Of a DNA stretch of 64,000 nt, positions 9,062-17,319 are shown piece after piece. Each line of letters opens with the position of its first letter. Positions within the stretch are counted from its first letter, which is position 1. The position numbers and the translations under genes were made by a program. The DNA comes from Actinomycetota bacterium (GTDB lineage: Bacteria; Actinomycetota; Actinomycetes; Propionibacteriales; Propionibacteriaceae). The stretch spans positions 1 to 64,000 of the forward strand of contig JAIUOT010000007.1 of NCBI GenBank assembly GCA_020161015.1. Reading direction: 5' to 3'. The notes under the pieces were generated by a model. The model saw nothing but the letters and a program-made list of their open reading frames with translations, made no database searches and was not told the DNA's origin.

Positions 9062-9153
9062 CGGACCAGTCCTCCTGGAGGGAGGCTACGCCTGTGGTGC
9101 GCGGCCGGGTGGCTCCGCAGCCAGCGCCGGGGAGCCATCCCGACCATTCGGGG

Positions 9154-10077
9154 TCAGACCAGGCCGTTGGCCTTCAGCCACTCGCCGGCCACCGCTGCGG
9201 CGTCCTGCTTGTCGACGACGACCTTGGTCACCAGCCCGGCCAGGGTGTCGGTGTCGAGCTTGGCCGACACCGCGTTCAGCGCCCCAACCACCTCGGGCGT
9301 CGCCTTGCTCTTGGTGATCACCGGGATCACGTTCTGGGCGCCGAAGAAGCTCTTGGTGTCCTCGAGCGAGACGAAGTCGTTGGCCTTGATCGACGGGTCG
9401 GTGGTGAACAGGTTGGCCGCCTGCACCTGGCCGTTCTTCAGCGCCTGGACGGTCAGCGGGCCGGCCACGTCAAGGGCCTTGAAGCTCTTGAACTCCAGCC
9501 CGTAGACCTTCTTCAGCCCCGGGACACCCGCCGCGCGGTTCTTCCACTCCGGCGGGCCGCCGAGCACCAGGTCCTTGGCCACCGGGACGAGGTCCTCGAT
9601 GGTCTTCAGCTGGTAGGTGTCCGCGGTCTCCCGGGTGACCGTGATCGAATCCTTGTCCTGCGCGGACGCCGGCTCGAGCGCCTCCAGGGTGTCCGGCAGC
9701 GCGGCCTTCAGCGACGCCAGCGCGGCCTCCTCGGTGGAGGTGTCGGCATCAGCGTTCAGGTAGGTGGCGAAGGCGCCGGTGTACTCGGGGATCAGGTCGA
9801 TCTCCCCGTTCTGCAGGGCCGGGACGTAGGTCTCGCGCGAGGCGATGTTCAGCTTCGGGGTCACCTGGACGCCCTTGGCCTTCAGTGCCCCGGCATAGAT
9901 CTCGGCCAGCAGTTCGCTCTCGGGGAAGTTGGCCGAGCCGACCACGACGGAGACGGCCGCGGCGCTGCTCGCCGGTGCGGAGCTCGCCGGGGCGGAGCTG
10001 GCCAGCGGGTTGCCCGAGGAGCAGGCGGTCAGCGCCAGGGAGGCGACGGCCGCGGTCACGATCGCGAGGTGTTTCAT
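9154..10077 (-). CDS. Osmoprotectant (glycine betaine/choline type) ABC transporter substrate-binding lipoprotein
   Basis: A 307-residue secreted lipoprotein. The signal peptide ends in the lipobox LTAC (Cys about residue 19), then a Ser/Ala linker leads to an OpuAC domain (VVVGSANFPESELLAEIYAGAL, GEIDLIPEYTGAFATYL, NLFTTDPSI). It would bind quaternary ammonium solutes outside the membrane. Last gene of a four-gene minus-strand operon: ATPase, permease, permease, binding protein. The ATG has a GGAAGAAGGAAGAG ribosome-binding region. Ligand choice (betaine, carnitine, choline) cannot be read here. Confidence 0.92.
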   Translation of the reverse strand: MKHLAIVTAAVASLALTACSSGNPLASSAPASSAPASSAAAVSVVVGSANFPESELLAEIYAGALKAKGVQVTPKLNIASRETYVPALQNGEIDLIPEYTGAFATYLNADADTSTEEAALASLKAALPDTLEALEPASAQDKDSITVTRETADTYQLKTIEDLVPVAKDLVLGGPPEWKNRAAGVPGLKKVYGLEFKSFKALDVAGPLTVQALKNGQVQAANLFTTDPSIKANDFVSLEDTKSFFGAQNVIPVITKSKATPEVVGALNAVSAKLDTDTLAGLVTKVVVDKQDAAAVAGEWLKANGLV

Positions 10078-10105
10078 CTCTCTTCCTTCTTCCTTGTGGG
10101 GTCGA

Positions 10106-10834
10106 TCAGGTCGTGGTGGGGACGAGCCGGGAGAGCCGGCCGGTGCGGCGCGACGTCCGGACGGGGGCCAGGCCGGGAGACACCGCGACGCGCTGGACGC
10201 CGGCCAGGACGAGGTCGACCAGCATCGCGAGCACCGCCACCAGCAGCGCACCGCCGGCCATCTGTCCGTAGTCGCGGTAGGCCTGGCCGTCGATGAGGAA
10301 GCGGCCGAGCCCGCCCAGGCTCACCGACGCCGCCAGCGTGGCGGTCGCCACCACCTGGAGGGCGGCCGACCGCAGGCCGCTGAAGATCAGCGGGAGGGCG
10401 CACGGCACCTCCACCTTCGCCAGCACCTCGAGGGGCCGCATGCCCATGCCGCGGGCGGCGTCCCGCGCGCCCGGGTCCACACCCTCCACCCCGGCGTACG
10501 CCCCGGCAAGGATCGGCGGGACGGCCAGCACGACGAGCACGAAGATCGCCGGGACGACGAAGGCGATGTCTCCGGCCAGCAGCGGCCCGACCACCAGCAC
10601 GGCGACGAAGAGCAGGCCGAGCGTCGGCACCGAGCGCATGCCGTTCACCAGGTTCACCACGAGCACGCGCCCGCGTCCGGTGTGGCCCACCCACAGCCCC
10701 AGCGGGACGCCGATCGCCGCGGCCAGCAGCAGCGTGACGCCCGAGTAGGCGAGGTGCTCGGCGATGCGCACAGGGATGCCGTCGTCGCCCTGCCAGTGCG
10801 CCGGGTCGGCCAGCCACGTCCACAACAGGTTCAT
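10106..10834 (-). CDS. Osmoprotectant ABC transporter permease (second)
   Basis: A 242-residue permease with about six TM helices and the EAA-loop region GARDAARGMGMRPLEVLAKVEVPCALPLI. It resembles OpuCB/OpuCD-type subunits (GVPLGLWVGHTGRGR, NGMRSVPTLGLLF). It overlaps the upstream permease gene by 4 bases, so translation is coupled, and precedes the binding-protein gene by 28 bases. The two permeases of this system are paralogous and probably form a heterodimer in the membrane. Confidence 0.92.
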   Translation of the reverse strand: MNLLWTWLADPAHWQGDDGIPVRIAEHLAYSGVTLLLAAAIGVPLGLWVGHTGRGRVLVVNLVNGMRSVPTLGLLFVAVLVVGPLLAGDIAFVVPAIFVLVVLAVPPILAGAYAGVEGVDPGARDAARGMGMRPLEVLAKVEVPCALPLIFSGLRSAALQVVATATLAASVSLGGLGRFLIDGQAYRDYGQMAGGALLVAVLAMLVDLVLAGVQRVAVSPGLAPVRTSRRTGRLSRLVPTTT

Positions 10835-11475
10835 GCGGGGCTCCCCACCCGCAGCCAGGGCGTGACCGCCCTGCTGACCGCGAGGATCGCCAGGTCGAGC
10901 GCCAGCGCCAGCACCATGCACGCCACGATGCCCACGATGATCGGGTCGAGGAAGTTGCGGGCGAAGCCGTCGGTGAACAGCGAGCCCAGCTGGGCGATGC
11001 CGAGCAGGGCCGCCACCGACACGATCGACACGTTGCTCACCGCCGCGACCCGCAGTCCCGCGGCGATCACCGGGACGGCGAGCGGGAGCTGGACGCCGAA
11101 GAACCGGCGCAACGGCCCGATCCCCATGGCCGTGGCCGCCTGGAGCACCTCGTCCGGCACCGACGCCAGGCCGTCGGCCACCGTCCGCACCAGCAGCGCA
11201 ACCGTGTAGACGCTGAGGGCGACCACCACGTTGAGCGGGTCGAGGATGCCCGTGCCCAGCACGAGGGGCATCAGGATGAACAGGGCCAGCGACGGAATCG
11301 TGTAGAGCAGGCCGGTGCCGGCGACGAGCGGGGTGCGCAGCAGCCGGTAGCGCCACGCCAGCCAGCCCAGCGGGACGGCCACGACGAGCCCGATCACCAG
11401 TGGGATCACCGAGAGGACGGCATGGGTGACCATGAGTCCGCCGACCTCGTCGAGGTGGGTCAGCAGCCAGTTCAC
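10831..11475 (-). CDS. Osmoprotectant ABC transporter permease (first)
   Basis: A 214-residue permease with an N-terminal TM region, TIPSLALFILMPLVLG and an EAA-type loop in DEVLQAATAMGIGPLRRFFGVQLPLAVPVI. The GTG start at 11475 overlaps the ATPase stop by 4 bases (GTGA), giving translational coupling. Together with the second permease it would form the channel of an OpuC-like importer of compatible solutes. Confidence 0.92.
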   Translation of the reverse strand: MNWLLTHLDEVGGLMVTHAVLSVIPLVIGLVVAVPLGWLAWRYRLLRTPLVAGTGLLYTIPSLALFILMPLVLGTGILDPLNVVVALSVYTVALLVRTVADGLASVPDEVLQAATAMGIGPLRRFFGVQLPLAVPVIAAGLRVAAVSNVSIVSVAALLGIAQLGSLFTDGFARNFLDPIIVGIVACMVLALALDLAILAVSRAVTPWLRVGSPA

Positions 11476-12575
11476 GAGGCGGCCTCCGACGGCTCGCGCT
11501 CGATCTCGGCGAGGACGTCCTGCGCGCGGACGGTGCCCACCAGGCGCCCGTCGTCGTCGGCGAGGACGCCGCGCCGGCTCGGCGCGGACAGCGCGGCGTC
11601 GAGCGCGGCCCGCAGGGAGCCGCCGACCCGGGCGACGGTGCCGCCGCGGTGGAGGTCGTCGGGGCCGACCGGCGCGACCAGCGCCGAGGGACGCACCCAG
11701 CCGGCGGGTGCCCCGTCCGCGTCCACCACCAGCAGCCACTCCTCGCCCGCGGCGACGCGGCGGGCCTCGTCCGCACCGGCGCCCAGCCGCACGGTGGGCT
11801 CGCGGGTGACCGGCAGCGCGGGGGCCTCGGTGAAGGCGAGCCCGCGGTAGCCGCGGTCGCGTCCGAGGAAGTCGGCCACGAAGTCGTCGGCCGGGTCGGC
11901 GAGCAGGTCGGCCGGGGCGGCGAGCTGGGCCAGCGTCCCCCCGACGCGCAGGACGGCGACCTGGTCGCCGAGCTTGATCGCCTCGTCGATGTCGTGGGTG
12001 ACGAAGACGATGGTCTTGCCGATGTCGGCCTGGAGCCGGAGGAACTCGTCCTGCAACTGCTCGCGGACCACGGGGTCGACGGCGCTGAAGGGCTCGTCCA
12101 TGAGCATCACGGGCGGATCGGCGGCGAGTGCCCGGGCGACGCCGACGCGCTGCTGCTGGCCGCCGGAGAGCTGGTTCGGGTAGCGGCGGCCGAGCTCCGG
12201 CGCGAGACCGACCCGCTCCAGCAGCTCGTGCGCGCGAGCGCGGGCCCTCCGCCGGTCCCAGCCCAGGAGCAGCGGCACCGTGGCGATGTTGTCGAGGATC
12301 GTGCGGTGCGGGAACAGCCCGCCGCTCTGGATCACGTAGCCGATGCCGCGGCGCAACTCGTTCGGCTCGAGGCCGGAGGTGTCGCGGCCGTCGATCTCGA
12401 TGGTGCCGCTGGTCGGCTCGATCATCCGGTTGATCATCCGCAGCGAGGTGGTCTTGCCGCAGCCCGAAGGACCGACGAGGACGGTGATCTTCCCGCTCGG
12501 CGCACGCAGGCTGAGGCCGCCGACGGCGACCGTCCCGCCCGGGTACACCTTGGTGACGTCGGTGAAACGGATCAT
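11472..12575 (-). CDS. Osmoprotectant ABC transporter ATP-binding protein with CBS-like C-terminus
   Basis: A 367-residue ATPase. Walker A is GPSGCGKTTS, the signature LSGGQQQR and Walker B VMLMDEPF are intact, with the switch histidine in FVTHDIDEA. After about residue 240 a C-terminal region (EEWLLVVDADGAPAGWV, RRGVLADDDGRLVGTVRAQDVL) looks like a CBS pair, the module that senses ionic strength in OpuA-type importers. ATG 12575 is preceded by a strong AGGAGGGAGG ribosome-binding site. First gene of the operon; a promoter is expected in 12576-12720 but no confident boxes were found. Confidence 0.92.
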   Translation of the reverse strand: MIRFTDVTKVYPGGTVAVGGLSLRAPSGKITVLVGPSGCGKTTSLRMINRMIEPTSGTIEIDGRDTSGLEPNELRRGIGYVIQSGGLFPHRTILDNIATVPLLLGWDRRRARARAHELLERVGLAPELGRRYPNQLSGGQQQRVGVARALAADPPVMLMDEPFSAVDPVVREQLQDEFLRLQADIGKTIVFVTHDIDEAIKLGDQVAVLRVGGTLAQLAAPADLLADPADDFVADFLGRDRGYRGLAFTEAPALPVTREPTVRLGAGADEARRVAAGEEWLLVVDADGAPAGWVRPSALVAPVGPDDLHRGGTVARVGGSLRAALDAALSAPSRRGVLADDDGRLVGTVRAQDVLAEIEREPSEAAS

Positions 12576-12720
12576 GCCGGCCTCCCTCCTCGACGTGGCG
12601 GACCAGTGACGGCGGTACAGCTGGTATCGATCATGCACCCGGCCACCGACAGTCGAGCCGCGGCGAGGATCACGTCGTGGGTAACACCCCGGCGCCCGGA
12701 ATCGTTCCGCCCGGCCGGGC

Positions 12721-13683
12721 TCAGTCCCCGTCCGCCTTACGCCGGAGGTCCTTGCGCAGCTCCGGGGGGAGGGCGAAGACGAGGTTCTCCTCGGTCAGCC
12801 GCTCCTCGACGGCCTCCGGGAAACCCTGTGCGGTCAGGTAGTCGAGGACGCCCTGCACGAGCGCGTCGGGCACGGAGGCGCCCGAGGTGACCCCCACCGC
12901 GTCGACGCCCTCGAGCCAGGCGGGGTCGATCTCGCCGGCGTTGTCCACGCGGTAGGCGGCCTTCGCCCCTGCCTCGATCGCGACCTCGACCAGGCGCACC
13001 GAGTTCGACGAGTTGCGCGAGCCCACGACGATCACCAGGTCGGAGTGCGCGGCGATCTGCTTGACCGCCGACTGCCGGTTCTGGGTGGCGTAGCAGATGT
13101 CGTCGCTGGGCGGGTCGATCAGGGCGGGGAACTTCTCGCGCAGCCGGCCGACCGTCTCCCAGGTCTCGTCGACGCTCAGGGTGGTCTGGCTGAGCCAGGC
13201 GACCTTGCCGGGATCGAGCTCCACGGCGTCCACGTCGTCGGGGTGCTGGACCAGGGTGATGTGGTCGGGCGCCTCACCGGTGGTGCCCTCGACCTCCTCG
13301 TGCCCGGCGTGGCCGATCAGCAGGATCTGCACGCCCTGGGAGGCGAACCTCCGGGCCTCGTTGTGCACCTTGGTGACCAGCGGGCAGGTGGCGTCGATGG
13401 TCTTGAGGCCCCGTTCGGCGGCCTCGGCGTGCACCGCGGGCGAGACCCCGTGCGCGGAGAACACCACCGTGGCGCCGGCCGGCACCTCAGCCAGCTCCTC
13501 GACGAAGATCGCGCCGCGGGCCTCGAGGTCCTCGACCACGTGACGGTTGTGGACGATCTGCTTGCGGACGTAGACCGGCGGGCCGTACACGTCGAGCGCC
13601 CGCTCGACGGTGACCACCGCCCGGTCGACGCCGGCACAGTAGCCACGGGGTGCGGCGACCACGACTCGCTTGCTTGGGGACAT
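12721..13683 (-). CDS. ispH: 4-hydroxy-3-methylbut-2-enyl diphosphate reductase
   Basis: A 320-residue IspH, last enzyme of the MEP pathway, giving isopentenyl and dimethylallyl diphosphate. The three [4Fe-4S] cysteines are visible: C16 in GYCAGVDRA, one in DATCPLV and one in [11 protein letters not shown]. Substrate-binding motifs [25 protein letters not shown] and TSGASVPD are intact. The ATG lies 7 bases after TAGACT on the minus strand, a clear leaderless -10. It is divergent from xseA. Confidence 0.96.
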   Translation of the reverse strand: MSPSKRVVVAAPRGYCAGVDRAVVTVERALDVYGPPVYVRKQIVHNRHVVEDLEARGAIFVEELAEVPAGATVVFSAHGVSPAVHAEAAERGLKTIDATCPLVTKVHNEARRFASQGVQILLIGHAGHEEVEGTTGEAPDHITLVQHPDDVDAVELDPGKVAWLSQTTLSVDETWETVGRLREKFPALIDPPSDDICYATQNRQSAVKQIAAHSDLVIVVGSRNSSNSVRLVEVAIEAGAKAAYRVDNAGEIDPAWLEGVDAVGVTSGASVPDALVQGVLDYLTAQGFPEAVEERLTEENLVFALPPELRKDLRRKADGD

Positions 13684-13690
13684 GGCCGCC

Positions 13691-13696
13691 AGTCTA
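13691..13696 (-). promoter_or_regulatory. Leaderless -10 box for ispH
   Basis: TAGACT on the minus strand, ending 7 bases before the ispH ATG, so transcription would begin at or next to the start codon. Confidence 0.55.
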
Positions 13697-13777
13697 CGTG
13701 GCGCTCCCTCGGCCCCCGCCTGGGGAAGCGGCGGGGCCAGAGCGCAGGGACGGGGTGAGGGAGTCGGTGCCGACCGC

Positions 13778-13783
13778 TAGCCT
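13778..13783 (+). promoter_or_regulatory. Leaderless -10 box for xseA
   Basis: TAGCCT ends 6 bases before the ATG at 13790. The placement supports this ATG over the ATG two codons later. Confidence 0.55.
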
Positions 13784-13789
13784 GCGTGC

Positions 13790-15007
13790 ATGGCCATGAC
13801 CAGCTCGCCGGAGCAGCCGCAGCCGCTGCGGGCGGTGGTGCAGGCGACCAAGAACTGGGTGGAACGCCTCGGCGAGGTCTGGGTCGAGGGCCAGCTGATC
13901 GAGATCAAGCGACGCTCGGGCCCGACCCAGTTCCTGACCATGCGGGACACCCTGGCGGAGGTGTCGGTGCGCATCTCCACCTCCTCCGCGGCGCTGGACG
14001 CCGCCGGCCCGCTCACCGAGGGCACCATCGTCGCGGCCCGGATCCGCCCGACGCTGTGGACGAAGTCGGGCGACCTCACCTTCCAGTGCAGCGAGCTGCG
14101 GCCCTCGGGCGAGGGCCGGTTGCTGGCGGCGATCGAGCAGCGCAAGCGGATGCTCCAGGCCGAGGGCCTGTTCGACCCGGCGAGGAAGAAGCGCCTGCCC
14201 TTCCTCCCGCGCCGCGTCGGGCTGGTCACCGGGGCCCAGAGCGCCGCGGAGCGCGACGTCGTGGAGAACATCGCCCGCCGCTGGCCGGCGGCCGTCGTCG
14301 AGGTGCGCCACTCGCTGATGCAGGGCCCGCAGGCCACGGAGCAGCTCATCGGCGCGCTGCGCGCCCTCGACGCCCACCCGGAGGTGGACGTGATCATCGT
14401 CGCCCGCGGGGGCGGCTCGCTGGAGGACCTCCTGCCCTTCAGCGACGAGGCGCTGGCACGCGCCGTGTTCGCGTGCCGTACCCCCGTGGTGAGTGCGATC
14501 GGCCACGAGACAGACACCCCGATCATCGACCTGGTCGCCGACCTGCGCGCCTCGACGCCGACGGACGCCGCCAAGCGCGTCGTCCCCGACGCCGCGGCGG
14601 AGGCCGACCTCGTGCGGACGGCGCGCGGCCGCGTCCGCGCGGCGATCACCGCGCGGATCGACGCCGAGCAGCGCCGGCTCGACGAGGTGCGCAGCCGTCC
14701 GGTGCTGCGCGAGCCGGGCGCGTTCCTGACCGGGCACGCCGAGCGCCTCCAGCTCGCCCGCGACCGCCTGCACCGCGCGATCGGATCCCGGCTGCGCGAG
14801 GAGGGTCTGGGGCTGGAGCACACCCTCCAGCGCATTCGTGCCCTGTCCCCGCAGGCCACGCTCCAGCGCGGGTACGCGATCCTCGCCGAGGAGAGCGGAC
14901 GGACCGTCGACCGCGTCTCCGCGACGAGGGCCGGCGCCCACGTCACCGCCCGGCTGGCCGACGGCCGGCTCGGGCTCACCGTCACCGAGACCACACCACA
15001 GGAGTAG
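13790..15007 (+). CDS. xseA: Exodeoxyribonuclease VII large subunit
   Basis: A 405-residue XseA. The N-terminal OB-fold (WVEGQLIEIKRRSGPTQFLTMRD) binds DNA; the catalytic domain has the family motifs LVTGAQSAAERDVVENI, VIIVARGGGSLEDLLPFSDE and SAIGHETDTPIIDLVADLRASTPT. A helical C-terminal region follows. With XseB it degrades single-stranded DNA from both ends to oligonucleotides. xseB begins 3 bases after the stop codon, so the two are one operon. Confidence 0.96.
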   Translation: MAMTSSPEQPQPLRAVVQATKNWVERLGEVWVEGQLIEIKRRSGPTQFLTMRDTLAEVSVRISTSSAALDAAGPLTEGTIVAARIRPTLWTKSGDLTFQCSELRPSGEGRLLAAIEQRKRMLQAEGLFDPARKKRLPFLPRRVGLVTGAQSAAERDVVENIARRWPAAVVEVRHSLMQGPQATEQLIGALRALDAHPEVDVIIVARGGGSLEDLLPFSDEALARAVFACRTPVVSAIGHETDTPIIDLVADLRASTPTDAAKRVVPDAAAEADLVRTARGRVRAAITARIDAEQRRLDEVRSRPVLREPGAFLTGHAERLQLARDRLHRAIGSRLREEGLGLEHTLQRIRALSPQATLQRGYAILAEESGRTVDRVSATRAGAHVTARLADGRLGLTVTETTPQE

Positions 15008-15009
15008 CC

Positions 15010-15207
15010 ATGGCCACGCCGGAACCCAGCTACGAGGAGGCCCGCGAGCAGCTGGTCGAGATCGTCCGGACGCTCGAGTCGGGCAGCGTCCCGCTGTCGG
15101 AGTCGATGGCGCTGTGGGAGCGCGGCGAGCAGCTCGCCACGATCTGCCAGCAGTGGCTGGACGGCGCCCGGGCCCGGATCGACGCGGCCCGCCCCAAGGA
15201 GGGCTGA
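15010..15207 (+). CDS. xseB: Exodeoxyribonuclease VII small subunit
   Basis: A 65-residue XseB, normal for the family: YEEAREQLVEIVRTLESGSVPLSESMALWERGE is the canonical helical pair, cited here in part as EEAREQLVEIV and PLSESMALWERGE. It binds XseA in several copies. It lies 3 bases after xseA, with a GGAG ribosome-binding site overlapping the xseA stop. Confidence 0.94.
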   Translation: MATPEPSYEEAREQLVEIVRTLESGSVPLSESMALWERGEQLATICQQWLDGARARIDAARPKEG

Positions 15208-15212
15208 GCCGC

Positions 15213-15734
15213 GTGCGGTACGTGATCGCGCCGGGCTACCTCGACTCCGACGAGGGCCATTGGCAGACGTTGTGGCAGGCCGGCCTCGGGCCGGACGCCG
15301 TCCGCACCGCCCCCGGCTCGTGGACCGAGCCGGCGTTCGACGACTGGGTGGCCGCCCTCGACGCCGTGATGACCCCGGGGGCGGTGATCGTGGCGCACAG
15401 CCTCGGCTGCCTCACCGCCCTCGCGTGGCTGGAACGCCACCCCGGCGGCGCGGCCGGCGCCTTCCTGGTGGCCGTGCCCGACCCCGAGGGCGCCACGTTC
15501 CCGCCCGAGATCACCGGCTTCACCCGACCCACCGTCCCGGCGTCCGTCCCGGTGCTGATGGTGGCCTCGACCGACGACCCGTACGCCGGGATCGGCTTCA
15601 GTCGCGACACCGCGGCCCTCCTGGGCGCCGACCTGGTGGAGGTGGAGCGGGGCGGCCACCTCAGCACCGCGTCCGGGCGCGGGCCGTGGCCCGAGGGACG
15701 GGCGCTGCTCGACCGGTTCGTGGCCGGCCTCTGA
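15213..15734 (+). CDS. RBBP9/YdeN-type alpha/beta hydrolase
   Basis: A 173-residue compact serine hydrolase. The nucleophile elbow is AHSLGC (Ser about residue 57), the acid is in STDDPY and the catalytic histidine in GGHLSTASG, matching the RBBP9/YdeN family. The opening PGYLDSDEGHWQTLW is also typical. The substrate is unknown. The GTG at 15213 follows xseB by 5 bases, so it is probably the third gene of the xse operon. Confidence 0.88.
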   Translation: MRYVIAPGYLDSDEGHWQTLWQAGLGPDAVRTAPGSWTEPAFDDWVAALDAVMTPGAVIVAHSLGCLTALAWLERHPGGAAGAFLVAVPDPEGATFPPEITGFTRPTVPASVPVLMVASTDDPYAGIGFSRDTAALLGADLVEVERGGHLSTASGRGPWPEGRALLDRFVAGL

Positions 15735-15755
15735 CGCGCGCCCCGGGCCGCCGCC

Positions 15756-16184
15756 TCAGCCCTGGGCCGGCGCTGCCGTCCCGGCGATGTTCACCATCCA
15801 GGCGATCCCGAAGCGGTCGACGAGCTGGCCGAAGGAGTCACCCCACGGCGACTGGTCGAGCGGCAGCGTGACCGTGCCGCCGTCGGCGAGCCGCTCCCAG
15901 TAGCCGCGCAGCTCGTCCTGCTCGCTGCCGCTGAGCGAGACGGTGATCGTGTTCCCGGCCGTCCGCTCCATGAACGCCGGCGTGTCCGCGGCCATCAGGG
16001 TGAAGCCGGACGGCGTGGTGAGCTGGGCGTGCATCACCTTGTCGCGCTCGTCCTCACCGATGCCCGGCATCTCGTACTCGCCGAACGTCGCGACGGTGAG
16101 TTCGCCGCCGAAGACGGAGCGGTAGAACTCCATCGCCTCGCGCGCCGTGTCGCGGAACGAGATGTACGGATTGAGCAGTGCCAT
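15756..16184 (-). CDS. VOC-family (PhnB/glyoxalase-like) protein
   Basis: A 142-residue protein of the vicinal-oxygen-chelate fold, PhnB-like subgroup: MALLNPYISFRDTAREAMEFYRSVFGGEL at the start (two halves of a beta-alpha-beta repeat) and WGDSFGQLVDRFGIAWMVNI at the end. Such proteins are often annotated as 3-demethylubiquinone methyltransferase-like, but have no proven activity. The conserved metal ligands of true glyoxalases are not all evident. It stands alone on the minus strand, convergent with the hydrolase gene. Confidence 0.88.
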   Translation of the reverse strand: MALLNPYISFRDTAREAMEFYRSVFGGELTVATFGEYEMPGIGEDERDKVMHAQLTTPSGFTLMAADTPAFMERTAGNTITVSLSGSEQDELRGYWERLADGGTVTLPLDQSPWGDSFGQLVDRFGIAWMVNIAGTAAPAQG

Positions 16185-16257
16185 GGGCCTTCCCCTTCGT
16201 GTCGTGGTCCGGGCCCAGTCTGGTGGCCCCCACTGACAGCGGGCAGTGCATCCTCTG

Positions 16258-17238
16258 CTACCAGCGGTTGTGGACGTCCTCCGCCCACCCGTAGAGCCCG
16301 TCGAAGGCCAGGCCGTCGAACGTTCCCGACCACGTGCCGAAGCACTGGTCGGTGCGGGCAGAGACCACGACCAGGTTCGAGGAGGCGCGGCGGTCGTACT
16401 CCGGGGTGAAGGTCGCGTCCAGCCCGCCCCCGGTGACCCGCCACGGACGCCGCCAGTCGGCCAGGTCGTAGCGCCAGTCGAGCTCTGTGGAGATCTTGTG
16501 CATCACGCCGTCGACGAGGATCCCGTTCTCCGTCGAGCCGGTGCCGGCGGTCCAGCGTCCGCCCACCTGGACGCCGATCGTGTGCCCGCCGGACACCCCG
16601 GAGCCGGCTCCCCAGTTCCACGCGACGTCGTAGGGCCAGCGTCCCCGTCCGTGGTCGAGGACGGCCCACGAGCCCCCCGGCACGTCGTGGCGCTGCCCGT
16701 CGATGACCAGCGTCCCGGAGGCGGGCAGCGCGACGTCCTTGACCGTGTACTGGAACCGTCGCCGCGACCACGGGACGACGACCGCCAAGCAGTCGTGGGC
16801 GGCCGGACGGGTGACCGTGACGTCGAACGACACGGCGGAGGTCTCTGCCCGGAGACGGACGGCGCCCTCTCCGGGAGTGATGTCGATGGCGAGCCCGGTG
16901 GCGCGCGCCCGCGCGGGTCCCGCGCCCAGGCTCGCCGGGAGCGTGGCCCCCCGCGCCGGCAGGACGGTCGCCGCCGCCGGCCACGCCTGCTGCGAGCGGC
17001 GGTCGAACACCCACACCTCGTGGACGGCGGCGTAGTCGATGTGCGACGCGGTCAGCGCCAGCACGTGGGTGGGCGTGACGACGTTCCAGTACTCCCACCG
17101 CTTGTTGCGCGGCCACCCGCGGCGTCCCCCGATCCCCGAGGTGTCCACCAGCGGCCGGCGCGCCCAGCCGATCGCGTCCGGGTTCAGCGTGCCGTCCGGG
17201 AGGGTCAGGGAGACGGGCGCGGTGAGTTCTCGCTCCAT
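16258..17238 (-). CDS. DUF2804 family protein
   Basis: About 326 residues beginning MERELTAPVSLTLPDG with the diagnostic DUF2804 opening LNPDAIGWARRPL. A further feature is the WPYDVAWNWGAGSG segment followed by a C-terminal TFTPEYDRRASSNL. The fold is predicted to be beta-rich and lipocalin/AttH-like; no biochemical role is established. An ATG at 17268 would add 10 residues, but homologues start near the ERELTAPV motif, so 17238 is preferred. It precedes no gene in operon distance. Confidence 0.85.
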   Translation of the reverse strand: MERELTAPVSLTLPDGTLNPDAIGWARRPLVDTSGIGGRRGWPRNKRWEYWNVVTPTHVLALTASHIDYAAVHEVWVFDRRSQQAWPAAATVLPARGATLPASLGAGPARARATGLAIDITPGEGAVRLRAETSAVSFDVTVTRPAAHDCLAVVVPWSRRRFQYTVKDVALPASGTLVIDGQRHDVPGGSWAVLDHGRGRWPYDVAWNWGAGSGVSGGHTIGVQVGGRWTAGTGSTENGILVDGVMHKISTELDWRYDLADWRRPWRVTGGGLDATFTPEYDRRASSNLVVVSARTDQCFGTWSGTFDGLAFDGLYGWAEDVHNRW

Positions 17239-17319
17239 GGTGACATCATCGCGGGACGCGCTGCGCACCCGGGGACGCGCACCGGCCCGGGCGACACCCG
17301 GTCGGCACAGGCTGCGCGG